Below are positions 38,606 to 46,595 of a stretch of DNA of 50,868 bases, in pieces (position 1 is the stretch's first letter; the number at the start of each line of letters is the position of its first letter). Both the position numbers and the translations under genes were made by a program. This DNA comes from Polymorphobacter sp. (GTDB taxonomy: Bacteria > Pseudomonadota > Alphaproteobacteria > Sphingomonadales > Sphingomonadaceae), in assembly GCF_025362435.1 (NCBI RefSeq), contig NZ_JANYGL010000143.1:1-50868 (forward strand). Direction: 5' to 3'. A model generated the notes under the pieces. That model was not told the origin of the DNA and searched no databases. It was given only the letters and a program-made list of their open reading frames with translations.

Positions 38606-39973
38606 TCAGGCGTCGAGACGCGACAGGGCTGCCGACATCAGCAGCAGCGACGCCACGCCGGGATAGCGGTAGCGGAACCGGGTGCCACCGACGGCATCTT
38701 CGCTCTCGAGCAACTCGTGCGCGGTCGCCATCTTGCGCAGGTCGTTCTCGATCGCTGCCGGACCGGGGCCTCCTGGGAGCTCGGCGGCGACGTCCGCAGC
38801 GACGAACCAGCCGTCCGAATAAGTCCCTGCTTCGGCCGCGGCGACGAGCATCGGCCATTGTGCACGCGCTTCGTCCCGGGCGAGCAGCGCCTGGATACGG
38901 CGCGGCAGCGTCGCATTCCATTCGGTCAGGACGCGCTCGACCGCCAGCTTGGCGTGCGTCGGATCGATCTGCGTGCGGCGCTGGTCGAGCGCGGCAATTC
39001 CGGCACGATGCCCGAGCAGCCGGACGAGATACGGCGACCCGTTTGCCAGCGTCGCGATCATCTGCACCGCGGCATCGGTGAAGTTGAGGCCGGCGGCGTC
39101 CTGGCCGAGGTGGAGGATTTCGGCGACTTCGGCGGCGTCGAGCGGACGCATCGGCAGGCCGACGATGTTGCGGCGAATCGAAGGCGCGAAGCCGATCAAC
39201 TCGTCGAGGTTCGACGCGACCCCGGTGACGACAAGCTGCACCCGCGCGGCGCGATCCGAAAGGTTCTTGATGAGTTCGGCGACGTCGCGGCGAAAATGCG
39301 GGTCGGCGATGCGGTCGTATTCGTCGAGGATCAGGATCACGCGGGTGCCGACGACGTCGGCAAAAAGGTCGCTGACCTCACGCGGGCCGAACGGACCGGG
39401 AGGAAGCAGGCTATCGAAGTTGAGCGCCTGCTCGACGGCAACCGTCGTCGGCAGCACGCTGCGGTGATAGAGCATCGGAATCTTCGCCGCGAATGCCCGA
39501 AATATCTCGTCGAAACGCCCGTCGGTGCCGCAGCTGCCGTACAGGACAATATAGCGTGCCTCACGTGCCGTGTCCGCGAAGACATGCGCGAGACTGGTCT
39601 TGCCGATACCGCGCTCGCCATAGACGACAACATGGACGCGCTGTTGCTCGATCGCCGCGATCAGCTGGGCGAGCGCATCGTGCCGGCCCGAGAAGCGATC
39701 GCGCGTCGTTACCGGCTGCGACGCCCCAAGCGTATCGCGCAGGGCGAGGCGCGCGCGCGCCAGCGTCGGCTCCTCGCCGACGCCCTCGACGTCGTCGGAT
39801 GCCATCGCGGTGAAGCGCGGCAGGTCGGAATCGCGCATCGGCGCGGCGTCGTCGAGCCAGAGGGTGTCGAGGAACGCCGGACGCTGGCGCGCGGCCGGTT
39901 CGCCGAAGCCAGCGGGCTGGGGATCGGCTTCGGGCGCTGCGCCGCGGCTCCAGCGTTTGAAAAGGGTCGCCAT
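38606..39973 (-). CDS. AAA+ ATPase of the AAA_16/Orc1-Cdc6-like type, EPS-associated
   Basis: A 455-residue protein. The N-terminal 80 residues are Pro/Asp-rich and low in structure. The ATPase core has the Walker A VVYGERGIGKTSL with Lys125 and the Walker B LILDEYDRI (D217-E218), preceded by RDRFSGRHDALAQLI, the characteristic AAA_16 start. A sensor-like VTGVASNLDELIG and a helical lid follow, and the C-terminal third (about 330-455) looks like a winged-helix segment. I do not know its function. It lies between the EPS arm and the divergent outer-membrane/export arm, so it may be a regulator or a motor of EPS assembly; relatives in sphingomonad EPS loci appear to be conserved, which I have not checked. 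Confidence 0.7.
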   Translation of the reverse strand: MATLFKRWSRGAAPEADPQPAGFGEPAARQRPAFLDTLWLDDAAPMRDSDLPRFTAMASDDVEGVGEEPTLARARLALRDTLGASQPVTTRDRFSGRHDALAQLIAAIEQQRVHVVVYGERGIGKTSLAHVFADTAREARYIVLYGSCGTDGRFDEIFRAFAAKIPMLYHRSVLPTTVAVEQALNFDSLLPPGPFGPREVSDLFADVVGTRVILILDEYDRIADPHFRRDVAELIKNLSDRAARVQLVVTGVASNLDELIGFAPSIRRNIVGLPMRPLDAAEVAEILHLGQDAAGLNFTDAAVQMIATLANGSPYLVRLLGHRAGIAALDQRRTQIDPTHAKLAVERVLTEWNATLPRRIQALLARDEARAQWPMLVAAAEAGTYSDGWFVAADVAAELPGGPGPAAIENDLRKMATAHELLESEDAVGGTRFRYRYPGVASLLLMSAALSRLDA

Positions 39974-40051
39974 GTCGGTCTTACTCCCGCGCGGGCAGCC
40001 GGTTACCACCTCGCGCCGCGCTGTGCCATATGCCACTATTACTGTAACAAC

Positions 40052-40150
40052 GTCCGGTATTCCGCCTCCCTTGCGCAAATTGTCCGGTAGAGCGCAAGCC
40101 CGGATGGTATCGCGGGGGGAGTTGCGGGGGCGACCCCGCACTGCTACCGG
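40052..40150. promoter_or_regulatory. Divergent promoter region with repeated GTCCGGTA sites
   Basis: The 213-base gap between the AAA+ gene (start 39973) and the outer-membrane barrel gene (start 40187) contains GTCCGGTA twice (40052-40059 and 40082-40089), 30 bases apart, about three helical turns, plus a near-complement TACCGGAA at 40145-40152. A 7-base inverted repeat CTTGCGC/GCGCAAG (40070-40076 and 40092-40098) overlaps the second copy. These could be operator sites for a regulator of both EPS arms. It is a guess from the pattern only. Confidence 0.35.
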
Positions 40151-40186
40151 AACGACGGGGTGGGCGCATTGTCGCTGGAGTTTAGC

Positions 40187-41485
40187 TTGAGAAAGAGCGT
40201 TGGACTGCTGGGCACTGCGGGTGCCGTCTTCATGGCATGCTCGCCTGCGCTCGCAGACGGTCTGTCACTCGGTGCGACCGGAACCATAGTGTACGATAGC
40301 AACCAGTTGCGCAGTCTCAACGCGACTGGCCGATCTTCCGAAGACGTCCGCTATTCGCCGGCCGGCACGGCAGGTTACAGCCGCACGCTGGGATTCGGCA
40401 CGGTCGCCGTAAGCGGCCTCGTGGGTCATGATTTTTTCCAGAATAATACCAACCTCGATCGCAACCACTTCGGTGCCGGCGCGTCGCTGAACACCCGCGC
40501 GGGCTCGCGTTGCAGCGCCGGCTTCAATGGTAATTATTCCAATCGGCAAAACGGTATCGGCTCGTCGGATATCATCGTGCCGACTGTCACGGTGCCGTCG
40601 ACGGGCACGCCGATAACGACGGTTCCGGTCGCGACTCCGCTGCCGAGCACCGACGACACGCTTCCTGATGATGTTGGACGCTTGATCGATAACCGCCAGA
40701 TTTCGGTGGTGTACGGCGGGCACATCAATTGCGGGCTGCCCGGCGGGCGAGCGTCGTTCGGCGGCGCTGCCGTGCGCTCGACCCTCGACAATGGCTCTGC
40801 GGTCCGCCGTTTCGCCAACAGCAACTCAACGAGCTACTCGCTGTTCGCCGGGCTTGGCGTGTTTCGCCCTGGCCAGCTTCAGGTCAACGGCAGCTATTCG
40901 ACGATCGATTATCCGAATCGGCTGATTTTGCCGGGGCAGACGGTTTCTCCGATCGGCCTCAATACCGGCGTCAAGATATACCGTGCGGGTCTCTCTTATT
41001 CGCGCCCGATTGGTGCCAGGATAAGCGGATCGGTCGGCGTGTCGTATCTTAGGTCGGTTCCTGCAGGCGGGTTGGCCCCGTACAGCGCTCCGGCGTACGA
41101 CGTCAGCCTGAGCTATCGCGCGACCCCTCGCCTGAGCTTTTCTGCGCTCGGGTCGCGAAGCGTGCTGTCGAGCACCTCGGCCGGCGCCCTGTTCCGGGTG
41201 GTCGACCTTTTCCAGCTGACCACCAATTTCATTGTCAGCGATACGATATCGACGCACGCCAATGTCGGGTTGACCGCGAACAACTACCATCAGCCGTTCG
41301 CAATTCCCGGTGAGGTCGAACGGCGGACCGATTCGTCGAAAATCGTTGGGATTGGAGCAAGCTACTCCCCGCGCTCGCTCTACGATGTCAACGTCCAGGT
41401 CAGCGAAACCTTCCGTTCATCGAACCCCAGTATTTATAACTACAACAGCACCCGGGTGAGCATCAGTCTCTCGGTTCATGTCTAG
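40187..41485 (+). CDS. EpsL-like outer-membrane beta-barrel protein
   Basis: A 432-residue protein with a signal peptide (RKSVGLLGTAGAVFMACSPALA) and a long run of alternating hydrophobic strands ending in RVSISLSVHV, the mark of an outer-membrane barrel. It has no catalytic motif. The layout matches the barrel (EpsL) that accompanies exosortase-linked EPS export, where it may form the outer-membrane channel with the EpsE-like protein. The chosen start is TTG at 40187, with GGAG six bases upstream and directly before the signal peptide; the frame opens earlier, at GTG 40160, with no such site. It is the first gene of the plus-strand EPS arm. Confidence 0.7.
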   Translation: MRKSVGLLGTAGAVFMACSPALADGLSLGATGTIVYDSNQLRSLNATGRSSEDVRYSPAGTAGYSRTLGFGTVAVSGLVGHDFFQNNTNLDRNHFGAGASLNTRAGSRCSAGFNGNYSNRQNGIGSSDIIVPTVTVPSTGTPITTVPVATPLPSTDDTLPDDVGRLIDNRQISVVYGGHINCGLPGGRASFGGAAVRSTLDNGSAVRRFANSNSTSYSLFAGLGVFRPGQLQVNGSYSTIDYPNRLILPGQTVSPIGLNTGVKIYRAGLSYSRPIGARISGSVGVSYLRSVPAGGLAPYSAPAYDVSLSYRATPRLSFSALGSRSVLSSTSAGALFRVVDLFQLTTNFIVSDTISTHANVGLTANNYHQPFAIPGEVERRTDSSKIVGIGASYSPRSLYDVNVQVSETFRSSNPSIYNYNSTRVSISLSVHV

Positions 41486-41500
41486 TCGCAAGGAGCCATC

Positions 41501-42280
41501 ATGCGCCGCTTCTCACTGTTGATCTTCGCCATCATCGCCGCGTGGCTGACCGCAAGCGCGCCGGCGACGGCGAAGGATAGCGGCTACGTTCTTGGCGCGA
41601 ACGATACCATCGCGATCCAGGTCTATGGTCAGCCTGACGCCGGCGTCACGACGCGGATCAAGGCCGACGGCACGATCATCATGCCGCTGATCGGCACCGT
41701 CAAGGCAGCCGGCGCGACGCAGCTCGAGTTGGCCGACACGATCAAGTCGAAGCTCGTCAAAGGCGGTTACTTCAAAGACCCGTTCGTCAACGTCGAGGTC
41801 GCCTCTTACGTGTCTAAGACGGTCAACGTCGCCGGCAAGGTCGCATCCCCCGGCGTCTATCCGCTCGACAAGCCGTACACTGTCTTAGAGATGCTGTTGC
41901 GCTCGGGTTGGCTGCGTGAGCAGGGCGCTTCGTATATTTACCTGCGCCGCGCCAGCGATAGCAAGGAGATCAGGCTCGAGTCCGAAGCCCTGGTTCGCGG
42001 CACGCCCGACAAGAACGTCCAGCTCGAGCCCGGCGACACCCTGTTCGTCCCCGATGCCGATACCTTCTACGTCTACGGCCAGATTGCTCACCCGGGCGCC
42101 TTCGCCATCTCCCCGAACATGACCTTACGCCAGGCGCTGGTTATCGCCGGCGGTGTCACCTCGTCGGGGTCGGAACGCAAAGTTGCATTGATCCGGGGCG
42201 GTGGTAAGGAAGTGAAGGCCGCGATCGACGAACCCGTCCGGAAGGGTGATATCTACATCGTCAAAGAGCGGTTGTTCTAG
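41501..42280 (+). CDS. Polysaccharide export protein (EpsE/Wza-like)
   Basis: A 259-residue protein of the poly-export family. After a signal peptide (LLIFAIIAAWLTASAPATA), the PES domain reads GYVLGANDTIAIQVYGQPD through IMPLIGTVKAAGATQLELA, then two SLBB-like beta-grasp repeats (VNVAGKVASPGVYPL and FYVYGQIAHPGAFAI). It resembles periplasmic EpsE more than full Wza: no lipobox cysteine and no C-terminal outer-membrane helix. It works with the EpsF-like protein below to move EPS out. An AGGAG ribosome site precedes the ATG. Confidence 0.88.
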   Translation: MRRFSLLIFAIIAAWLTASAPATAKDSGYVLGANDTIAIQVYGQPDAGVTTRIKADGTIIMPLIGTVKAAGATQLELADTIKSKLVKGGYFKDPFVNVEVASYVSKTVNVAGKVASPGVYPLDKPYTVLEMLLRSGWLREQGASYIYLRRASDSKEIRLESEALVRGTPDKNVQLEPGDTLFVPDADTFYVYGQIAHPGAFAISPNMTLRQALVIAGGVTSSGSERKVALIRGGGKEVKAAIDEPVRKGDIYIVKERLF

Positions 42281-42316
42281 CATCGTCGCCATGAACGTGC
42301 GCGGGAGTAGCGTCGG

Positions 42317-43720
42317 ATGAGTATCGCACAGTTTCTGCGCATCTTGATGGCGCGCCGATTGGTCATTCTTGCGACTTTGTTCGTGGGATTGGTGATCGCC
42401 GTGTCGCTGTGCTTCATCCTGAAGCCGCGCTTTCCGGCTACCGCACGCATTTTGATGGATGTGATCAAGCCCGACCCGGTGTCGGGTACCGTCATCGCCT
42501 CGAGCTTCATTCGTGGATATACCCGGACCCAGATCGAGTTGATTACCGACTACCGCGTTGCAGGTGATGTCGTCGACCGGCTTGGATGGGAGAAGAACCC
42601 ATTGATGGTTGAGGACTTCAAGAAGAACTCGAATGGGACCGAAGACTTCCGGCGCTACAAGGCGCGCGGGATCATCGACAACACCGACGCTTCGCTGGTC
42701 GAGGGAAGCAATATCCTCGAGATCACCTATACCGCGGGCAACCCGATCATTGCTCGCACTGTCGCGAGCGCACTTCGTTCGGCGTATATCGATGCGAGCC
42801 TCCGCTTCCGGACCGACGCGGCAGGGCGCTCCGCTGATTGGTATGTCGATCAGGCGCGCAAGGCACAGGCCACGCTGGCGAGCGCTGAAGCCAAGAAATC
42901 GGCTTATGAGCGCGAGAACGGCATCGTCATGGCTCCCGGTGGTGCCGACTCCGAAACGATGAAGCTCGAAGGCATGCAGAGCGCACTGCTTTCGGCGCGC
43001 ACCGCTGCCGGCATGGTCGATAGCAACAAGGATATCCGTGCCGATCAAAGCGGGGCAGTGACGTCGATCCGGTCGCAGTTGAACGGTGTCGAGGATTCGC
43101 TGGCGCTGGCGAGCCAGAAGCTGGGCACGTCGCACCCGACCTACATCGCGCTGGCACAACGTAAAGCTGTCCTGCAGCAACAGCTCGCGCGTGAAACCGC
43201 GCTGGCGCATTCACAGGGCGGTAGCAGCGCGTCGGCGAGCCAGTCGAACGCGGCGCGCCTCGAAGCGGAAGTTACGGCCCAAAAGACGAAGGTCCTCGCG
43301 CTCAAGCCCAAGCTCGACGACCTGGCGCAGCTGCAGCGCGAGGTCGATTTGCGGCGGTCGCAGTATGAAAAGGCGGCATCGCGGGCAGCCGACCTCAAGC
43401 TCGAGGCCGATGTTTCCGAAACCGGCTTGGTGCCACTGGGCGATGCTGTGGTCAGCGGTGTTCCGGCGTTCCCCAACAAGCCGCTGATCCTCGCACTTGG
43501 TGCAGCAGGTGGGCTCGGGCTCGGCATTATCTTTGCAATCGCCGCCGAGCTCCTGTCGCGGCGTGTTCGCGGGCCGGAGGATCTCGCCCGGGCGTCGAAG
43601 GTCGCCGTTCTTGCGGTGATCTCGGGTCCGGTGCGAATGAGCTTTGGTCAGCGCGTGCTTCGTTTCTTCCATATCGGCGGCGAGACCCCGCCCGCGACTG
43701 GACTGTTACCCGCTCGATGA
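42317..43720 (+). CDS. Chain-length determinant protein (EpsF/Wzz-like)
   Basis: A 467-residue inner-membrane protein with an N-terminal helix (LVILATLFVGLVIAVSLCFIL) and a second one near residues 385-405 (LILALGAAGGLGLGIIFAIAAELL). Between them are a Wzz-type domain and long coiled coils rich in Ala, Glu, Lys and Gln. This is the polysaccharide co-polymerase layout, which controls EPS chain length. A soluble cytoplasmic part of about 40 residues follows, and the ATP-binding partner is a separate gene next door, coupled by ATGA. Confidence 0.85.
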   Translation: MSIAQFLRILMARRLVILATLFVGLVIAVSLCFILKPRFPATARILMDVIKPDPVSGTVIASSFIRGYTRTQIELITDYRVAGDVVDRLGWEKNPLMVEDFKKNSNGTEDFRRYKARGIIDNTDASLVEGSNILEITYTAGNPIIARTVASALRSAYIDASLRFRTDAAGRSADWYVDQARKAQATLASAEAKKSAYERENGIVMAPGGADSETMKLEGMQSALLSARTAAGMVDSNKDIRADQSGAVTSIRSQLNGVEDSLALASQKLGTSHPTYIALAQRKAVLQQQLARETALAHSQGGSSASASQSNAARLEAEVTAQKTKVLALKPKLDDLAQLQREVDLRRSQYEKAASRAADLKLEADVSETGLVPLGDAVVSGVPAFPNKPLILALGAAGGLGLGIIFAIAAELLSRRVRGPEDLARASKVAVLAVISGPVRMSFGQRVLRFFHIGGETPPATGLLPAR

Positions 43721-44607
43721 ACACATCCCCGACAAGTCTGACGACCGCCGTCAGCGACGGCAGTGTCCGCGCCGATGCGCCGATCCGTGACGCGCTCTTG
43801 CGGCTGGGTCTGCTAACCGACGAGGAGGCGGCGCGGGTCGCCGAACATCAAGCGGCGCAAGGGGTCGATTTCGACCAGGCCGCGCTTCAGCTCGGCTTCA
43901 TCGGCGCCGAGGAGCTCGATCGCGCGCGTGATCAGCTGGTCAACAGTCTGGCGCTTCAGGAAGACCCGCGACGCGAGGTCTCCAGCGAGCTTGTTGTTCT
44001 CAGCGATCCCGTCAGCGCCAAAGCGGAGTCGATCCGGCTGTTGCGGACGCAGGTCATCGCGCAGCACATCAAGCCCGGCCGCCGTGCAATGGCGTTCGTC
44101 GCGCCGGTCGACGGCGTCGGCTGCAGCTATTTGATTGCCAACCTTGCTGCCGCGCTTTCGCAGGTCGGTACCAAGACCCTGCTCGTCGACAGCAATCTGC
44201 GCTCGCCGCGCATCGACCAGATCTTCGGCCTCGCCGCGAACGGTCCGGGCCTGTCGAGTTATCTGTCGCTGCAGGTCTCGCGCCCCGAGCGCGTGATTCA
44301 CGCGAACGTGCTGCCCAACCTGTCGGTGATCACCGCGGGTCCGCCAGTGGCGCGTCCGCAGGAGTTGCTGTCGAGCACGCGGTTTCGCGATGGTATGAAC
44401 ATGCTTTTGCGCGAATACGACATTGCGCTGTTCGACACGCCGGCGGCGAACAGCTGTGCCGACGCGCTGACGATCGCCTCGGTGATCGGCTATGCAGTAA
44501 TCGTCGCCCGCCGCGATAAAACATTCGTCGGGGATGTCGCAACGCTGGCCGGGCAGCTTGCCTCGGCTCGCAGTTCGGTCGTCGGTTCGGTCCTGAGCGA
44601 ATTCTGA
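43717..44607 (+). CDS. EpsG-like P-loop protein with degenerate Walker A (bacterial tyrosine-kinase family)
   Basis: A 296-residue protein of the CpsD/CapB/EpsG family, which normally phosphorylates tyrosines and, with the co-polymerase, controls EPS assembly. The first 75 residues hold two helix-turn units (IRDALLRLGLLTDEEAARVAEHQ and FDQAALQLGFIGAEELDRARDQ) resembling the MshEN/GspE N-terminal domain. In the ATPase domain the Walker A position reads PVDGVGCSYLIANLA, with Cys136 where the catalytic lysine should be; the Walker A' is LLVDSNLRSPRID (D158, N160) and Walker B IALFDTPAANSCADAL (D240). There is no tyrosine-rich tail. EpsG relatives in other phyla have Arg at the lysine position, so loss of kinase activity may be a family trait. 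It overlaps the co-polymerase gene by 4 bases. Confidence 0.82.
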   Translation: MNTSPTSLTTAVSDGSVRADAPIRDALLRLGLLTDEEAARVAEHQAAQGVDFDQAALQLGFIGAEELDRARDQLVNSLALQEDPRREVSSELVVLSDPVSAKAESIRLLRTQVIAQHIKPGRRAMAFVAPVDGVGCSYLIANLAAALSQVGTKTLLVDSNLRSPRIDQIFGLAANGPGLSSYLSLQVSRPERVIHANVLPNLSVITAGPPVARPQELLSSTRFRDGMNMLLREYDIALFDTPAANSCADALTIASVIGYAVIVARRDKTFVGDVATLAGQLASARSSVVGSVLSEF

Positions 44608-44609
44608 CA

Positions 44610-45491
44610 GTGGCGACGATCGCTGACCACAGCCGGCGGACGGTCGACTGGACGCGGCTGCTGTCGCTGCACGCCATACTTTTCGTCGGCGCCACGGCGA
44701 TGTTCCTGCCGACGATCGCCAGTCTTGGCGCCGGGCCATGGTCGACGGAAGCCGGCGTGCATGGCCCGCTCGTCCTCGCCACGGGCATCTGGCTGATCGT
44801 TCGCCGCAGCGCAGAGATTCGTGCGGCGGCCGCGCCGGGATCGCTCGGCATCGCGGTCGCCGCGATGCTGGTCGCCGCGGTCGGCTACATTTTCGGACGC
44901 GCGTTCGATTTCATCAGCATTGAGGTCGCCTCGATGCTGCTCGCCTACTTGGCGGTCGCGTATAGCTTTCTCGGCGCCGCCGTGCTGCGATTGATGTGGT
45001 TTCCGATCGTCTATCTCGCGTTCATGATCCCGATCCCGGGCTCGGTGCTTGACACCGCTACACAGCCGCTCAAGGCTGTCGTGTCGCAATCGGTCACCGC
45101 GGTCCTTGGCAGCTTTGGCTATCCGGTCGCGCGGGTGGGCGTGACGATCTATGTCGCGCAGTACCAGCTGCTCGTTGAAGATGCGTGTGCCGGACTGAAC
45201 TCCTTGATCAGCCTGACCGCGATCGGCCTGTTCTACGTCTATGTCATGCGCAACACCAACTGGCGCTACTCGGTCCTGTTGCTGGTTCTCGTTCTGCCGA
45301 TTGCGATCCTGGCGAACTGTATTCGCGTAGCGGCACTGGTGTTGCTGACGTATTATTTCGGCGACGCGGTGGCGCAGGGCTTCCTGCACAAATTTGCCGG
45401 GATGGTGACATTTACCTCGGCGCTTTTGTTCATCTTCCTCATTGATGCCCTGCTTAGTCCGGTCCGGGCATGGCTCGAGAAATCACGATGA
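44610..45491 (+). CDS. xrtV: Exosortase (XrtV-type), membrane cysteine peptidase
   Basis: A 293-residue protein with about eight membrane helices and the exosortase catalytic triad: Cys193 in VEDACAGLNSL, Arg239 in ANCIRVAALVLL and His260 in FLHKFAG. Exosortases process proteins with PEP-CTERM tails at the membrane and are found with EPS genes. The XrtV assignment comes from the sphingomonad-like gene set (EpsI and a small convergent protein) and the PEPxxWA substrate at 11.75-12.55 kb, not from a search. It starts with GTG 3 bases after the EpsG-like gene and overlaps epsI as ATGA. Confidence 0.85.
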   Translation: MATIADHSRRTVDWTRLLSLHAILFVGATAMFLPTIASLGAGPWSTEAGVHGPLVLATGIWLIVRRSAEIRAAAAPGSLGIAVAAMLVAAVGYIFGRAFDFISIEVASMLLAYLAVAYSFLGAAVLRLMWFPIVYLAFMIPIPGSVLDTATQPLKAVVSQSVTAVLGSFGYPVARVGVTIYVAQYQLLVEDACAGLNSLISLTAIGLFYVYVMRNTNWRYSVLLLVLVLPIAILANCIRVAALVLLTYYFGDAVAQGFLHKFAGMVTFTSALLFIFLIDALLSPVRAWLEKSR

Positions 45492-46189
45492 TCGATCGGC
45501 GCGATGTCCTCCTTGGCGGCGGCATGCTGGTTGCGGCGGCTGGCGCGGCGGCTTTGACCCCGCGCCACCATGTCGAGCTCCTCCACGGCCGCAAGCTCGA
45601 TTCGATCATCCCGCAATCGTTCGGGGCGTGGAGCATGACGCCATCGAGCGCTTTCGTATTGCCCAAGACGCCCGGGAGCCTTGCCGACCGGCTGTATAGC
45701 GACACCGTCAGTCGCCTTTACGTCGCGCCAAATCAGCTACCGGTCATGATGGTGCTCGCCTACGGCAATCTCCAGAGCGACCTGCTCCAGCTCCACCGCC
45801 CCGAGACGTGCTATGCGGCGGTCGGCTTCCAGATCTCCAACTCGACGCGCACCGAGCTTGCGGTTGCGCCGCGCGTCGCGATCCCGCTCCGCGAGCTGAC
45901 GGCTTCGACCGATAACCGGGTGGAGCCGATCGCCTACTGGACGCGAATCGGCGACTTCCTGCCCACCGACAAGCACGAACAGCGGACCATGCGCTTGAAG
46001 GAACAGTTGGCCGGGATCATCCCCGACGGGATTCTCGTGCGTCTGTCGACGGTCGCCGAACCCACCCCGGAGACCTTTGCTGTTTTGACTGCATTTGGTC
46101 GTGCGCTGGTGCTTGGAATCAAGCCTGCGGATCGTGGCATCCTGATCGGCCAGACACTTTCCGCCAACCTTGCACGGTTGGGCGTTTAG
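45488..46189 (+). CDS. EpsI family protein, exosortase-associated
   Basis: A 233-residue EpsI-type protein directly after the exosortase. The start MIDRRDVLLGGGMLVAAAGAAAL resembles a Tat-type signal (RR-x-x-L-L), making it periplasmic or membrane-anchored. The conserved segment LQLHRPETCYAAVGF contains the family's invariant cysteine, and a later KEQLAGIIPDGILVRLS is typical. EpsI probably assists the exosortase or matures its substrates. In other systems the domain is fused to the exosortase; here it is separate. Confidence 0.82.
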   Translation: MIDRRDVLLGGGMLVAAAGAAALTPRHHVELLHGRKLDSIIPQSFGAWSMTPSSAFVLPKTPGSLADRLYSDTVSRLYVAPNQLPVMMVLAYGNLQSDLLQLHRPETCYAAVGFQISNSTRTELAVAPRVAIPLRELTASTDNRVEPIAYWTRIGDFLPTDKHEQRTMRLKEQLAGIIPDGILVRLSTVAEPTPETFAVLTAFGRALVLGIKPADRGILIGQTLSANLARLGV

Positions 46190-46428
46190 TTGTGAAAACT
46201 GTCGAGCGGACGCAGCACGACGAAGATGAACGCGAGCGTCGCACCGCCGGCGGCGATGGCGACAAGATCGTAGCCTTCGTTACCGATATAGTTGGTTGCT
46301 GCGCAGCCGATCGCGGCGACAAGGTAATGCCACAGCTGGTCGCGCGCTTCGCCCTGCGATCGTTGCAGGAAAAGAACGACAAGTCCGGCAAACACGATCA
46401 TCGTCGACCAATCGTAAACGGTCTGCAT
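46186..46428 (-). CDS. Small three-helix membrane protein, likely XrtV sorting-system accessory protein
   Basis: An 80-residue protein on the opposite strand, whose stop overlaps the epsI stop by 4 bases. Three membrane segments are visible: about residues 8-22 (STMIVFAGLVVLFL), 35-52 (LWHYLVAAIGCAATNYIG) and 58-76 (DLVAIAAGGATLAFIFVVL). It starts at MQTVYDWSTM with GGGGAAG before it. It matches what I recall of the accessory protein of the XrtV sorting system in sphingomonads, but recall is not a search. Its role is unknown. Confidence 0.6.
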   Translation of the reverse strand: MQTVYDWSTMIVFAGLVVLFLQRSQGEARDQLWHYLVAAIGCAATNYIGNEGYDLVAIAAGGATLAFIFVVLRPLDSFHN

Positions 46429-46595
46429 CGATCTTCCCCAAAACAATCCCACGCCACTTAAGCGTCGGTACACCAGTACACAGTATCGAGGCTACAGCCA
46501 TTGGTTGACAAAGCAACTCGCGGAACGACCCGGCTTGGCATGATGCCGGGCCATCGCCTCGGTGGTCCGACACTCGGGGCAGCGATTTGAATGAA

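Noticed and set aside
46503-46530. TTGACA near 46504 as a promoter for the sugar transferase
   Set aside because: No acceptable -10 element 16-18 bases downstream, so I do not call it.
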